DNA from: Helicobacter pylori Shi112
GTDB lineage: Bacteria > Campylobacterota > Campylobacteria > Campylobacterales > Helicobacteraceae
Direction of reading: 5' to 3'
DNA: 64,000 nucleotides
Assembly: GCF_000277405.1 (NCBI RefSeq)
Contig: NC_017741.1
Span: 992,001-1,056,000 of the forward strand
The stretch's first letter is position 1. Every line of letters starts with the position of its first letter. The notes below the pieces were generated by a model. That model saw only the letters and a program-made list of their open reading frames with translations. It did not search any database and had not been told where the DNA came from. The position numbers and the translations under genes were made by a program. Of the stretch, positions 27,616 through 37,700 are shown one piece after another.

Positions 27616-27674
27616 TCTTTTATTTTGATTGTAAAAAATGCTTTTAGCATTTTTAAATCTTAATTGCTGTTTTC

Positions 27675-29915
27675 TTATTTGCCAAACAAATCATTAAAAA
27701 GACTTTCAAAAAAACCTGGCTTTTCGCCATTTCTCCACTTTCGCAACTCGTTTTGAAACTCGCTATCATTTAACCATTCTTGATAACCTCTCTCATTTGC
27801 TTCTTTAAAGCCCTTAAGTCTTAGCAAATTCCCCAAAGAAAATTCCGATTCGAGCAGTTCGTTGTGATATTCTATTCGCTCTCTGTGTTCTCGGATTTCT
27901 TCTTGGCTCAAATCCCAAGAGTCTATACCATACATGTTGAACTCCTTGTAAAACAGCACCATTTTTTTGATCTCTTCAAACTCCCGGCGGTTTGTTTCTT
28001 CCGGTGTGTTTCTTAAATCCCTCCACTCTCGCAAACCGTTTTGAAACTCGCTATCATTCAAGCATTCTTGATAAACTTCATTGTTTCTTTCTTTGTATCC
28101 TTTAAGTATTGACAAGTTTTTTAAAGAATAGTCTAGTTGGAGCAATTTATTATCATAATCCATGCTCTCTCTTACTTTTTGGATCTCTTCTTGGCTCAAA
28201 TCATAACACTCCAAATAATACATGCTGCGATCCCTAAAATACAACACCATTTTTTTGATCTCTTCAAACTCCCGGCGGTTTGTTTCTTCCGGTGTGTTTC
28301 TTAAATCCCTCCACTCTCGCAAACCGTTTTGAAACTCCTCATCGTTTAAGAACTCTTGATAGTCTTCATCCTCTTCTTCTTTTTCTTTAAATTCCCTAAG
28401 CCTTGACAAGTTTTGTAAAGAATAGTCTAGCTGGAGCAGTTCATTACAAGAATCTATTTCCTCTCTTGCTTCTTTGATTTGTTTTTTATTCAGATCATAG
28501 CAATCCAAACCAAACAAAGCGCAATCCCTACAATCCAACACCATTTTTTTGATCTCTTCAAACTCCTGGTAGTTTTCTTCATCGTCCTCTTCATCATCGT
28601 TTTCTTCTTTGTATTTTTCCCAAGTATAAGCACTCACACGATCAAAAACTTTATCAATGCTCTTTTTGAACAGATCCATCACTTCTTCCAACCGCTCCAA
28701 ACTCTCTTGCTTGGCTCGTTCTTTTTGGGAAAACTCCCTCTTTAAAGTCTCAATCCTCCCAAAAATTTTGTTGCCGAAATCATCAAATCCTTTTTGCATC
28801 AGATCCAGCTCGAGAGAACGCAACTCTTTCTGATAGCGTTTGAACTTGCTCAGATCTTCTTTGATAGCCTTTTCATACGCCAAACGCACATTGTATAAAA
28901 CGCTTAAAATTTCTTTTTGTTTTTCGCTCCTTTTGTCCAAAGAGCGCAAGAATCCCTCAAGCGGCGTGAAAATGGAGCTGTTTTCATTGATTTCTTTGCT
29001 CCTTTCATGGTCTTCAGAGCTATGAGTGCCAATCCCATAAATCTCTACGCCCTTATCTTCTAAAATTTCTCTGATATTGGTAGCGATTTTTTCTAAATCG
29101 TTTTTTGTCTTCATGTCAGCCTTATTCAACACGATAAAAACTTGCTTACCGTGTTCTTCGTATAATTCTTGCAAATAGTCTAAATCATCGCTCTGAATTG
29201 TCCCATGCTGGCAGTCAATGACCCACAGAATGTATTTGGCGTTCGCAAGGTATTCTTCAGAGGCTTGTCTGTCCCCACCCGTATAGCCTTGATTGGAGGG
29301 GTTATAGCCAGGCGTGTCTATGAAGCATAAGTGTTTGAAGGGCAGTGGGGCGCTCAAGATCATGAAAGGCATGATGCTCTTAAGGTCAAAGTCAAAGGCG
29401 TTTAGGGTCTTATGGTCAAAAGAAAAATCAGGCAGCTCCACCACGCCTCCATTTTGAGAGTGCCCCATCAAAACTTCTCTCTCACCCTTCAAGCAATAAG
29501 TGGGAATCGCTGTGGTTTTATCAAGTCCTATGGGGAGCTTTAACCCCAGTAAATGGTTCAAAAAGCTGGATTTGCCCGCGCTAAAACCTCCCCCCACCGC
29601 AACCATGCTCTTTTGAAACAAACTAGGGTAGCTCGCTACTAATTGCAATTCGTTACCAAGCTCTTGGAGGGTGCGCAGCGCCACCGCCTGCTCTTTGAAC
29701 TCCACTTCATTAGAGAACGCCAAAAACTCGTTATCCAAGATGCGCTGGTATTCTGCTAACCCTTCATTTTCAATTTTGGCGTTTAAAACGCGCACGATCA
29801 CGCCATGTTGCTTCTTCAAACGCTCCAGCTCTGAATCGTGGCTCTCATTTTCGTGAGCTTCCAAATCTTCAGAACTTTTTAAATTTTTAAACCAATCAAT
29901 ACCCACAATACCCAT
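27675..29915 (-). CDS. Dynamin-like GTPase with C-terminal tandem repeats
   Basis: A 746-residue large GTPase of the bacterial dynamin-like family. GTP motifs: P-loop GGGFSAGKS (residues 108-116), switch threonines after LDKTTAIPT, FIDTPGYNPSN (DTPG 200-203), and LNKAD (264-267) as G4. A coiled-coil region follows (about 330-440). The C-terminal 300 residues are three tandem repeats of about 96 residues, each starting EFEEIKKMVL and ending near WRDLRN. The last residues, GFFESLFNDLFGK, form an amphipathic helix suited to membrane binding. The start overlaps the preceding GTPase gene by one base. Paired bacterial dynamins that tether or remodel membranes are known in Campylobacter jejuni (DLP1/DLP2) and as LeoABC in E. 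coli; the role here is inferred. Confidence 0.85.
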   Translation of the reverse strand: MGIVGIDWFKNLKSSEDLEAHENESHDSELERLKKQHGVIVRVLNAKIENEGLAEYQRILDNEFLAFSNEVEFKEQAVALRTLQELGNELQLVASYPSLFQKSMVAVGGGFSAGKSSFLNHLLGLKLPIGLDKTTAIPTYCLKGEREVLMGHSQNGGVVELPDFSFDHKTLNAFDFDLKSIMPFMILSAPLPFKHLCFIDTPGYNPSNQGYTGGDRQASEEYLANAKYILWVIDCQHGTIQSDDLDYLQELYEEHGKQVFIVLNKADMKTKNDLEKIATNIREILEDKGVEIYGIGTHSSEDHERSKEINENSSIFTPLEGFLRSLDKRSEKQKEILSVLYNVRLAYEKAIKEDLSKFKRYQKELRSLELDLMQKGFDDFGNKIFGRIETLKREFSQKERAKQESLERLEEVMDLFKKSIDKVFDRVSAYTWEKYKEENDDEEDDEENYQEFEEIKKMVLDCRDCALFGLDCYDLNKKQIKEAREEIDSCNELLQLDYSLQNLSRLREFKEKEEEDEDYQEFLNDEEFQNGLREWRDLRNTPEETNRREFEEIKKMVLYFRDRSMYYLECYDLSQEEIQKVRESMDYDNKLLQLDYSLKNLSILKGYKERNNEVYQECLNDSEFQNGLREWRDLRNTPEETNRREFEEIKKMVLFYKEFNMYGIDSWDLSQEEIREHRERIEYHNELLESEFSLGNLLRLKGFKEANERGYQEWLNDSEFQNELRKWRNGEKPGFFESLFNDLFGK
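27690..28575 (-). repeat. Three intragenic tandem repeats (288 and 294 bp periods)
   Basis: Equivalent points (the CTCC of EFEEIKK codons) fall at 27981, 28269 and 28563. Between the first two, about 90 bases (27960-28049 versus 28248-28337) look identical, including the codons for GLREWRDLRNTPEETNRREF. Both periods are multiples of three, so copy-number change would keep the frame. Confidence 0.9.
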
Positions 29916-32257
29916 TAGATCTCCTTTAAAGCTTTGATTTGTTTCTCTATTTGAGCGAGCGATTCTTGTTGGTTTTCAGCTTGCTTTTTCAAGTCTTTTG
30001 CACTTTCTACCAATTTTGAAATCAGATTGCTGCCAAAATTTTGTCCCAATAAATTTTTTCTCAAACCATCCACATAAGTATCCGCATCGTCATGGGCTTT
30101 CCTTGTGAAATCCCTCACATAGCGTTCTGCAGTGCTCATAAACTCAATAGCGTCATCATCTTTTAACATACCGGTGGCGTTTGCTACCTTTTTAGGAAGC
30201 TTGTCAGCGTAATCAAACTTTTTAAATTTGATCTTATCCGTAACGGCATCCACGCTCTTTTTGAGCTCTCTCTCATCAATCAAACTATCATCATGGATGA
30301 TTCCACGCAAGACGGGAAAGACCTTTTGATAAATTCCTTTTCTAAAATCGCTCTCAAAAGTTCTGACGCTCTTGTTCAAAATTTCTTGGCATTCTCTGTT
30401 CATCTCTTCCAAATAATCCACCACCGCTCCGGCTTTGACAATCGTTATTTCTCTTGAGCACTCAACCTCATCATAGCCCCAACTCTTTTCACCAAAAAGA
30501 TCGCCAAAAAAACCTTTAACATCTCCAAAAAAGCCATCTTGCTTCACTCTCTCGGTGTAATACTCTGTCTTTTCTTCTTTTTCTCTTGTAGCGCTATTTT
30601 TAGCCGCTTTTATGAATTTTTCCAGATCGCTATTCAGACTCTTTCTAATACTCTCCAATAACTCTCCTGTGTATTCCCTATACGCTTCATGGGATTTGTC
30701 TTTGATTTCATTAGCGAGTTTGTCATACTCTTTTAACTGCTCAGAAATCTTCTTCAGATCGGCGTTTTTGATCCTGTCTTTTTCTGACTCCAATTCTTCC
30801 AAGAGGTTTGCCACTAATAAAGAGAGGTTGTCGGCTTGAGCTTTTAGGTATTCTTGCAGTCTTTGAGAAATAATGTTTTCTTTTTCTTTGGCGGCTTCTT
30901 CTAAACGCTCTTTAATCGCACCCATATTGCTTAAGAGCAGTAAATTTTCTTTAGATTTATCACCGCTACTGAAAGCGTCAGGGTAATCGTTTGTCAAATT
31001 CTCCCATGCGAGCTGATACTCTTCTTTTTCTCTTTCCCAAGAAGCTTGGTTTTTGAAATCCTTATACATGCTGTAGCAAATCCCTGAAGTCAAAATGACG
31101 CCGTTTTTGATCGCGCTTTCAAAGATCTCTTGTTGATGGGGGTATTTTTTCTTCAACAAACTCATGGTCGCATTGAGGGAAGATGAAAGGATCTTTTGCA
31201 CATTTTCTAAGGCTGTGGGGAGGTGGTGGCGAGAGTTTTCCACTTCACTGGGAGTGCAGACAGCAGAGTCTGCTTGACTCGCCACAAAATAAACCCTCTG
31301 AATGCCTTCTTTCTTAGAAACCCTGTCAAACAAATCCATGTCGCTATCCGTTAAAAACTGATTGGAAGGGCTTATCACAAACACCACATCGCATTCTTTC
31401 AACAAGGCTTTGGTGCGTGCCTCTCTTGAGACAATCGGATCGTTCACGCCCGGGGTGTCAATGATTTCTAAATTTTTAAGGTTGGGGTTATTCAAAGAAA
31501 TTTGCACCGCATTGGTGTATGGCGTGTATTTTCCCTCTGGGCTCACATAATCTTTTAAAGTCTTACTGAGATTCTCCAAGCTCTTGGCATGGATATGCGG
31601 ATCTAGATGACCATGTTTGATACCACTTTTTTTCATTTTTTCGTATTGATCGTGCGATGCCTTAAGCCTTGTATCTTTTAACTTGGTTTCGGCAATTTTT
31701 TGAGCTCTTTCTCGTATTTCTTCAGAACTCAAGATTTTCTGTTTGGGCGCTTTTTCATCGCTTTTGTTTCTGCGAACCATACCTATTGCTGCTTGTTTCC
31801 ATTCTTTAGCCCTATTCAAAAGACCTTGTTGCTTCTCTTCAAGCTTTTTGACTTCTTCGCTAACGATTTCTTTGAATTTCTCTTCATACCTCTCATGATC
31901 TCTTTTGAGCTCTTCAATGTCTTGTTCGTCATAAAACTGCGCCTCAACACTCAGACTTTGAGCGTATTTTAAAATAGTAAGGCTAGCAGTCATGGGCGTT
32001 GCTGCTTTGGGTAAAACCTCTTTTCCCTCAAAAATCAAAGCGTTTAAGAGCGAGCTTTTACCCGCTTTCACGCGCCCAATAATGCCGACTTTAAGCCCCC
32101 TATTTTCAGCTTGCATGCCCTTTAGCGTTTTCTCTAACTCTTCTGTTTTAATCACAGCGTTTTCGCTGATAAAAGGCCCGTCTTTTTCTTGCAAGCCTTG
32201 TTTTTCTATCACTTTTTCAATTAAAGCGCTTTTTTGAATGAGTTCTTGAGCGTTCAT
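29915..32257 (-). CDS. Dynamin-like GTPase
   Basis: A 780-residue large GTPase. The P-loop is GRVKAGKS (residues 61-68), followed by VLPKAATPMTAS with the switch I threonine, IIDTPGVNDP (DTPG 267-270) and VASQAD (327-330) in the G4 position, where the canonical form is (N/T)KxD. Two helical, highly charged stretches (about 110-210 within the GTPase domain and 460-560 after it) and a hydrophobic-glycine patch GFFGDVKGFFGDLFG (about 590-604) suggest a stalk and a membrane-contact tip. The ATG follows the remains of the third dynamin gene directly, and the stop overlaps the next start by one base. The pair probably works as a heteromer. Confidence 0.85.
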   Translation of the reverse strand: MNAQELIQKSALIEKVIEKQGLQEKDGPFISENAVIKTEELEKTLKGMQAENRGLKVGIIGRVKAGKSSLLNALIFEGKEVLPKAATPMTASLTILKYAQSLSVEAQFYDEQDIEELKRDHERYEEKFKEIVSEEVKKLEEKQQGLLNRAKEWKQAAIGMVRRNKSDEKAPKQKILSSEEIRERAQKIAETKLKDTRLKASHDQYEKMKKSGIKHGHLDPHIHAKSLENLSKTLKDYVSPEGKYTPYTNAVQISLNNPNLKNLEIIDTPGVNDPIVSREARTKALLKECDVVFVISPSNQFLTDSDMDLFDRVSKKEGIQRVYFVASQADSAVCTPSEVENSRHHLPTALENVQKILSSSLNATMSLLKKKYPHQQEIFESAIKNGVILTSGICYSMYKDFKNQASWEREKEEYQLAWENLTNDYPDAFSSGDKSKENLLLLSNMGAIKERLEEAAKEKENIISQRLQEYLKAQADNLSLLVANLLEELESEKDRIKNADLKKISEQLKEYDKLANEIKDKSHEAYREYTGELLESIRKSLNSDLEKFIKAAKNSATREKEEKTEYYTERVKQDGFFGDVKGFFGDLFGEKSWGYDEVECSREITIVKAGAVVDYLEEMNRECQEILNKSVRTFESDFRKGIYQKVFPVLRGIIHDDSLIDERELKKSVDAVTDKIKFKKFDYADKLPKKVANATGMLKDDDAIEFMSTAERYVRDFTRKAHDDADTYVDGLRKNLLGQNFGSNLISKLVESAKDLKKQAENQQESLAQIEKQIKALKEI

Positions 32258-32258
32258 T

Positions 32259-33908
32259 TTAATACTTTAAATATTGTTGTTCTAAACCGCTTAAAGCGTT
32301 GATCTTATTTTCTAAAATTTGTTTTTGCGCTTCTAGATCGTTTAGGTGTTTCTCTTTTTCTTTTTGCGCGAGCGCGATTTCTTGTTTTTTATGCGTGATT
32401 TCTAATTCGCACTAATCTTTTAAAGATTTTAGGGAATTTTCCAAAGCCTCATTAAACAAGCCTGGTAAAACTTTTTTAAGGCTGTGTTGAACCTCTGGTA
32501 TCACTTTGATTTCAATCAGATTTTCTAATTTCGAGCGCTCTTTTTCTTCATTCCTAAAGAATGAAGCAATGATATTGGGCAACAATGGCAGTAAATCTTT
32601 TAAAAGAGGTTTTAACTCTTGTAAAATCAGCGCGAATGGTCTTGTAACCGGATTCTTGGATAGAAACAAGCTTAAAGCGTTGATCCCTAATTCAATCCCA
32701 CGCTCTAAATTCACAGACAAATCGCTAGGAAGCTTGCGTGTTGTTCAAGCTTTCAAATTCCGCATGGAAATCTTTTAAAAAGGAAAGGTTGGTTTTTTCA
32801 ATCTCTAATTTAGCGTTTTTGATCAAGCTTTGTTGCATGACGCTTTCTATTTCGCTATTAAGCTCGTCAGGCTTGTTGATTAAAGAGGCTAAATAAGGTT
32901 TTTGCTCCCTTACATATTCTATTACTTTTTTAACCACAGATCCCACAGCCACGCTAGAATACTCTTCTTCTAAATTAGCCCTTAATTTTTCATAGGTTTT
33001 TTCAATGCCTTTAACGCCCAAATCCAAAGCTTCGATCTCTTCTAAAGCCTTTTCTTTAGAGTAATCAAAGCTTTTAATCACGCTTTTTAGGCTGTTTTGT
33101 AACTAGGAATTTAAAAACTTCAATCGTTCCAAATACAAAGAGCTAAAAAGCTTTTCAGCGTCTATTTTATCCGCTACTTCTAAAAGAGCGTTATTGTCTT
33201 TATCAGAATAAATAAGATGCGTTGTCAAATCAAGGTGATCTTGGATTTGATCTTGAATAATATAGTGAGAGATTTCTTCTACTTGCGAAGGCGTTCTTAA
33301 ATTCGTTTTACTCAAAATAAAACTAAGACCTTTGTCAAACTCTAAAAGGTTTTTTAATTCCCTAACCATGCGTTTAGTGAGACTGCTCTCTTCTGCGCTT
33401 GTGAGAATGACAAAATGCACGCCTCTTTCTAAATATTCCAAAATGGCATGGGTGTGGCTTGAAATAGGGCTATCAAAGCTTGGCATATCCACAAACACTA
33501 AAGGAGCGCTGTTTTTCAAAGCTTCATTATTCAAATAAACCTTAAGGTAGGAATACTTAGGCGCATTTTCTTTAATAATCTCAAAACTTTGCTCATTCAG
33601 TTCAAAACTTTCTGCTTTTTCATCATTGTTTGAAAAAGCTTCTATGCGTTCATTGGCGCTATAGTGCAACTCTGTGGCTAAAGAAGTCTCTGGCGTGATA
33701 GCGGTAGGCAAAACGCTCTTTAAAGCGGTTCAATAGCGTGCTTTTCCCTGCACTAAAATTCCCCACAACGGGTATCACAAGCTGTTGTTTTTGAATGCTT
33801 GCTTAAAAGCGTGGAACATTCTTTTTTATCAATCTCTACTTCTTTTAAAACTTCTAAAACCTGTTCTAAAAACTTCACAAAATTCGTCTGTGCACGTAAA
33901 ACCATCAT
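32259..33908 (-). pseudogene. Third dynamin-like GTPase gene, disrupted
   Basis: One gene broken into at least five frames. From the 5' end: MMVLRAQTNFVKFLEQVLEVLKE to a 1-base insertion near 33798-33802; then LVIPVVGNFSAGKSTLLNRF, an intact P-loop, in the next frame; a second shift near 33714-33720; then VLPTAITPETS and LVFVDMPSFDSP to an in-frame TAG at 33103-33105; continuation to a third shift near 32722; LERGIELGINALSLFL to another in-frame TAG at 32412-32414; and finally a coiled-coil tail (KKQEIALAQKEKEKH) to a stop at 32259-32261, just ahead of the next gene. The shorter open pieces at 33753, 33103, 32725 and 32412 are fragments of it. The 5' end has AAAGGA before ATG at 33908. Confidence 0.85.
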
Positions 33909-34016
33909 CAATCCTTTATAATTAAAATCTAAAATCCAAACAAGATGCAAAAATCCCCAAAAAAGGTTTATATGGGTGTGGGTTTATATGGGGGTGAAAA
34001 GATAAAGCGGCTGACT

Positions 34017-34030
34017 AGAGAGAGAGAGAG
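34017..34030. repeat. (AG)7 dinucleotide tract
   Basis: Seven AG units on the plus strand ((CT)7 on the minus strand), about 110 bases upstream of the first ATG of the dynamin operon. CT tracts in H. pylori often vary in length; this one lies outside coding frames, in a possible promoter or leader. Confidence 0.85.
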
Positions 34031-34103
34031 AAGGCGAATTTTTAAGAATAACAATCATTACAAATTCCTAACACAATTTATACGGCTCTTATTATACTCA
34101 ATT

Positions 34104-34391
34104 TCACAAAACAATTTTGATAGCTGGCATTAAATCGTTGTTTTCTTCTATTTTTAGCATCCTCACATCTTTAACACAGATCGCAAAGCTTGGTATCTGC
34201 TTGGCTAAAATTTGCACCGTGGCAACGCAAGTAACGGCGTTGATGGTCTCATCGCCAAAATACACGCTGCCTTGTTGCCATTTAAAGCCATGTTGCTCCA
34301 TGAACTTACGAATATCCGAATGAACTTTTGAGAGATTCACTGCGTTTTCGTTCAGGCAATTGGTGTCAAGATCAAAGGTTACAGCATACAT
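34104..34391 (-). CDS. vapD: VapD-family protein
   Basis: A 95-residue protein of the VapD family (virulence-associated protein D), which has a Cas2-like ferredoxin fold; a related H. pylori protein is reported to be an endoribonuclease. The family start MYAVTFDLDT with its conserved aspartate, HGFKWQQGSVYFGD, and KDVRMLKIEENNDL are visible. The open frame goes 26 codons further up, but the ATG at 34389-34391 has AAAGGAG six bases before it. No antitoxin-like gene is seen next to it. It lies between the DUF3240 gene and the dynamin operon on the same strand. Recalled as HP0967. Confidence 0.85.
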   Translation of the reverse strand: MYAVTFDLDTNCLNENAVNLSKVHSDIRKFMEQHGFKWQQGSVYFGDETINAVTCVATVQILAKQIPSFAICVKDVRMLKIEENNDLMPAIKIVL

Positions 34392-34458
34392 CTTCACTCC
34401 TTTATCAGTTTGTGTTATAGCATATTTTACTGAAATCCGTTTGATTAGCGCATGCGTT

Positions 34459-34740
34459 TTACAACCCATGCGTTTGCGAATAAAACAATTTCATTTCTTT
34501 GGAAGCGAACTGATTTTTTAGCGCTTTTGCTAGAGATAAAGCGATCTCATCGCTTAAAAAAAGCTTGAATTTAGCGTAATCCTTGCGCCCACTCACCTGC
34601 TCTTTTTGGCTTAAAAGCAAAGAAGAAGCGGCGTATTTATAGCATTCCACATAAAAAAAATCATCAAAGCCTTTTTCAAACAAATAATCTATTAAAGCGT
34701 CTTTCAAACAAATATCAATATAAATTTCTAAAGCGAGCAT
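34459..34740 (-). CDS. DUF3240 family protein (metal-efflux associated)
   Basis: A 93-residue protein. MLALEIYIDICLKDALIDYLFEKG and the spacing of later strands resemble DUF3240, a PII-like ferredoxin-fold family often encoded next to CusA/CzcA-type efflux pumps. The start is chosen at the ATG 34738-34740, preceded by AAGGGA, ten bases after the cznA stop; the frame extends 12 codons further upstream into cznA. A regulatory or metal-sensing role for the pump is inferred from location only. Recalled as HP0968. Confidence 0.7.
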   Translation of the reverse strand: MLALEIYIDICLKDALIDYLFEKGFDDFFYVECYKYAASSLLLSQKEQVSGRKDYAKFKLFLSDEIALSLAKALKNQFASKEMKLFYSQTHGL

Positions 34741-34750
34741 GTGAAATCCC

Positions 34751-37700
34751 TTAATTGATTTTAATCTTTTTAGCAATAAGCATGAACATGGGCGGTAATA
34801 AGAGTAAGGTTAGAGCGCTTGAGGTGACTAAGCCTCCAAGCACCACGATCGCTAAAGGTTTTTGGACTTCTGATCCCACGCTATGAGAAAATAATAAAGG
34901 TATCAAACCCAAACCGGCAATGCAAGCGGTCATTAAAACCGGCCTCAAACGCCTTTTGGCACCCAATAAAACACATTCTTCTACGCTTTTTCCTTGCAAT
35001 AAAAGCTCTTTAAAATAACCTATCATCACCACGCCGTTTAAAACCGCAATCCCAAAAAGAGCGATAAAGCCCACGCTCGCTGGCACGGAAATATACTCCC
35101 CTACCGCAAACAACGCAATAAGGCCTCCGGTAACCGCAAAAGGGATATTCAAAAGAATGAGTAAGGCTAAAGGAATGCTTTTAAAAGTGAAAAAAAGAAT
35201 GAAAAAAATCGCTAAGATGCTTAAAGGGATAACGGTGGAAAGCCTTTTATTGGCCCGTTGCTGGTTTTCAAACTGCCCCCCATAAGTGATATAGTAGCTA
35301 GGAGGGAGTTTGATGTTTTGAGCGATCACTTTTTTAGCCTCTTCTACAAAAGAGTTCAAATCGCGCCCCACCACATTACTGCGAACCACGCTCATGCGCA
35401 TTGAATTTTCACGCACAACAGAAACAGGGCCATCCACTTCTTCAATTTTAGCGATAGAAGTGATAGGCACTAAAACGCCATATTTTGAAGTCAAGGCTAA
35501 ACTTTTGATTTTAGTGATAGAGCTTGCAAAATCGCTCTCTTGGCGAATCATCACCGGCGTGCGTGAAATCCCTGTAGGAATCACATCCACAACCAAACCC
35601 TCTAAAGCGGATTTTAAAAACTTGGAAAATTCATCGCTAGTGATCCCCACATTCGCCATCGCTTCTTTATTAGGGGTTACATACAAATAATTCACGCCCT
35701 CATTGAGCGTGGTTAAAACTTCACTGGATCCTTTAATCCCTTTTAGAACTTGCGCGATTTGAAAACTCAATTTATTCAATTCGCTAATATCATCTCCAAA
35801 AATCTTAACCGCTAAATCCCCCCTAACCCCTGTAAGCATTTCAGAAATCCTCATTTCAATGGGTTGGGTGAAAGAAAAGTTAATCCCCTTAAAGTCTTTT
35901 AAAGAATCGGTGATTTTTTCTAATAATTCATCTTTGGTTTTAACGCTCCATTCTTTTTTAGGGATGAAAGAAATAAAAGTATCGGTTTGATTCAAGCCCC
36001 CTAAATCCAGCCCCAATTCATCGCTCCCTGTGCGCGCGACAATGCTTTTGACTTCCTTGACATGCTTTTTAATCGCGCTTTCAATGTTTAACATGAGATC
36101 CCTAGATTGATCTAAAGAAATAGAAGGGGTGGTTTCTACGCTCAAAACCACATCGCCCTCATCTAAAGCGGGCATGAAATTCTTCCCCACAAAAGGGAAT
36201 AAAGAAAGGCTTGCGATTAAAAAAACAAACGCTCCTAAAATCACTTTTTTAGGGTTATGCACAAAAAATTCCAATAAAGGGGCGTAGATTCTGTTTAAAA
36301 ACCTCGTTAAAAAGGTTTCGCTATGGGGCGTGGCTTTTAAGACAAAAGAGCTCACTACAGGAATGATAGTGATGGATAAAACTAAAGTGCCTAAAAGCGC
36401 ATACACAATGCTTTGCGCTAAAGGCCTAAACATCTTGCCCTCTAACCCCTGTAAGGTTAGAATCGGCACAAAAAACACAATAATAATCACCACCCCGCTC
36501 ACCACCGAAACAGCGATTTCTTTGCATGAACGATAGATCGCATGGAGTTTGGTGGTTTTAGTGTTAGTGCTTAATGTTTCAAAAGCGTTTTCCACCACCA
36601 CCACGGCTGAGTCAATGAGCATGCCTATAGCGATAATCAACCCCCCTAAACTCATCAAGTTTAAAGTCAAATCGCTAAGTTTGATAAAAATAAACGCCAC
36701 GGACAAGCTTAATGGCAAGATCACCCCTACAGCCACGCTCGCTCTCAAATTCCCTAAAAATAAAAAGAGCGTGATGACGATTAAAACAACGGCTTCAATG
36801 AGCGTTTTAGAAACCGTGGCAATGGCTTTTTGCGTGAATTCTGAGCGATCATAAAAAACATTAATGGAAACGCCGTTCGGTAAAAAGGGTTTTAATTCCT
36901 CCAGTTTTTGATACACTTGAGTGATGATTTCTTTGGTGTTAGCGTCTTTTAAAGAAAGCACCAAGCCCTCTGTGGTCTCGCCCACGCCATCTTTAGTGAC
37001 AAACCCTAAGCGGGTGCGAGATTGGCTGATGACTTTCGCAAAATCCTTAATGTGCAAATGCCCTAAATTAGTGGAAACGGTGATTTTGCCAATGTCTTCT
37101 AAACTCAAAGAAGCGGTTTGGATTTTGACTAAAAAGGTTTCGCCATCTCTATCCACGCGCCCCGCTCCGCTGTTTCTTAAATTCACTCTCACAGCCTCTT
37201 CTAAATCAGAAATGCTTATCCCAAGCCTTGCCATGTCGTTAAAATCCGGCACAATCACAAACGCTCTGCTAAAGCCTCCAATGGAATTGACATCCGCCAC
37301 GCCGCTAATCATTCTTAATTGCGGGCGGATCACAAAGTCTAAAAGCTGTCGTTTTTCTATTTCGGTGATATTGCCATCAATGGTGAACATAAAGATGTCT
37401 GACAACGGCGTAACAATGGGCGCCATGCCCCCTTCAACCCCTATGGGTAAATCTTTCATCACGCTGCTCAAGCGTTCATTAACAATGTTTCTCGCTAAAT
37501 AAATATCCACGCTGTCATCAAAATCTATCGTGATGTCTGAAATAGAATATTTTGAAATACTTCTTAAAGATTTTTGCCCTTTTAGCCCTAAAAGCTCCAA
37601 TTCTAAAGGGCGCACGATGTTGTTTTCCATTTCTTCAGGGCTAGAGCCAGGAAGTTTTAAAATGATTTTAACTTGAGTGGGCGAAATATCCGGGAAAGCA

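Noticed and set aside
27391-27674. A type I toxin (AapA-like) peptide locus
   Set aside because: Similar words occur, but I found no start codon with a matching small peptide on either strand.
32412-33950. Four small hypothetical genes
   Set aside because: Their products join in order into one dynamin-like protein with a P-loop, so they are pieces of a broken gene.
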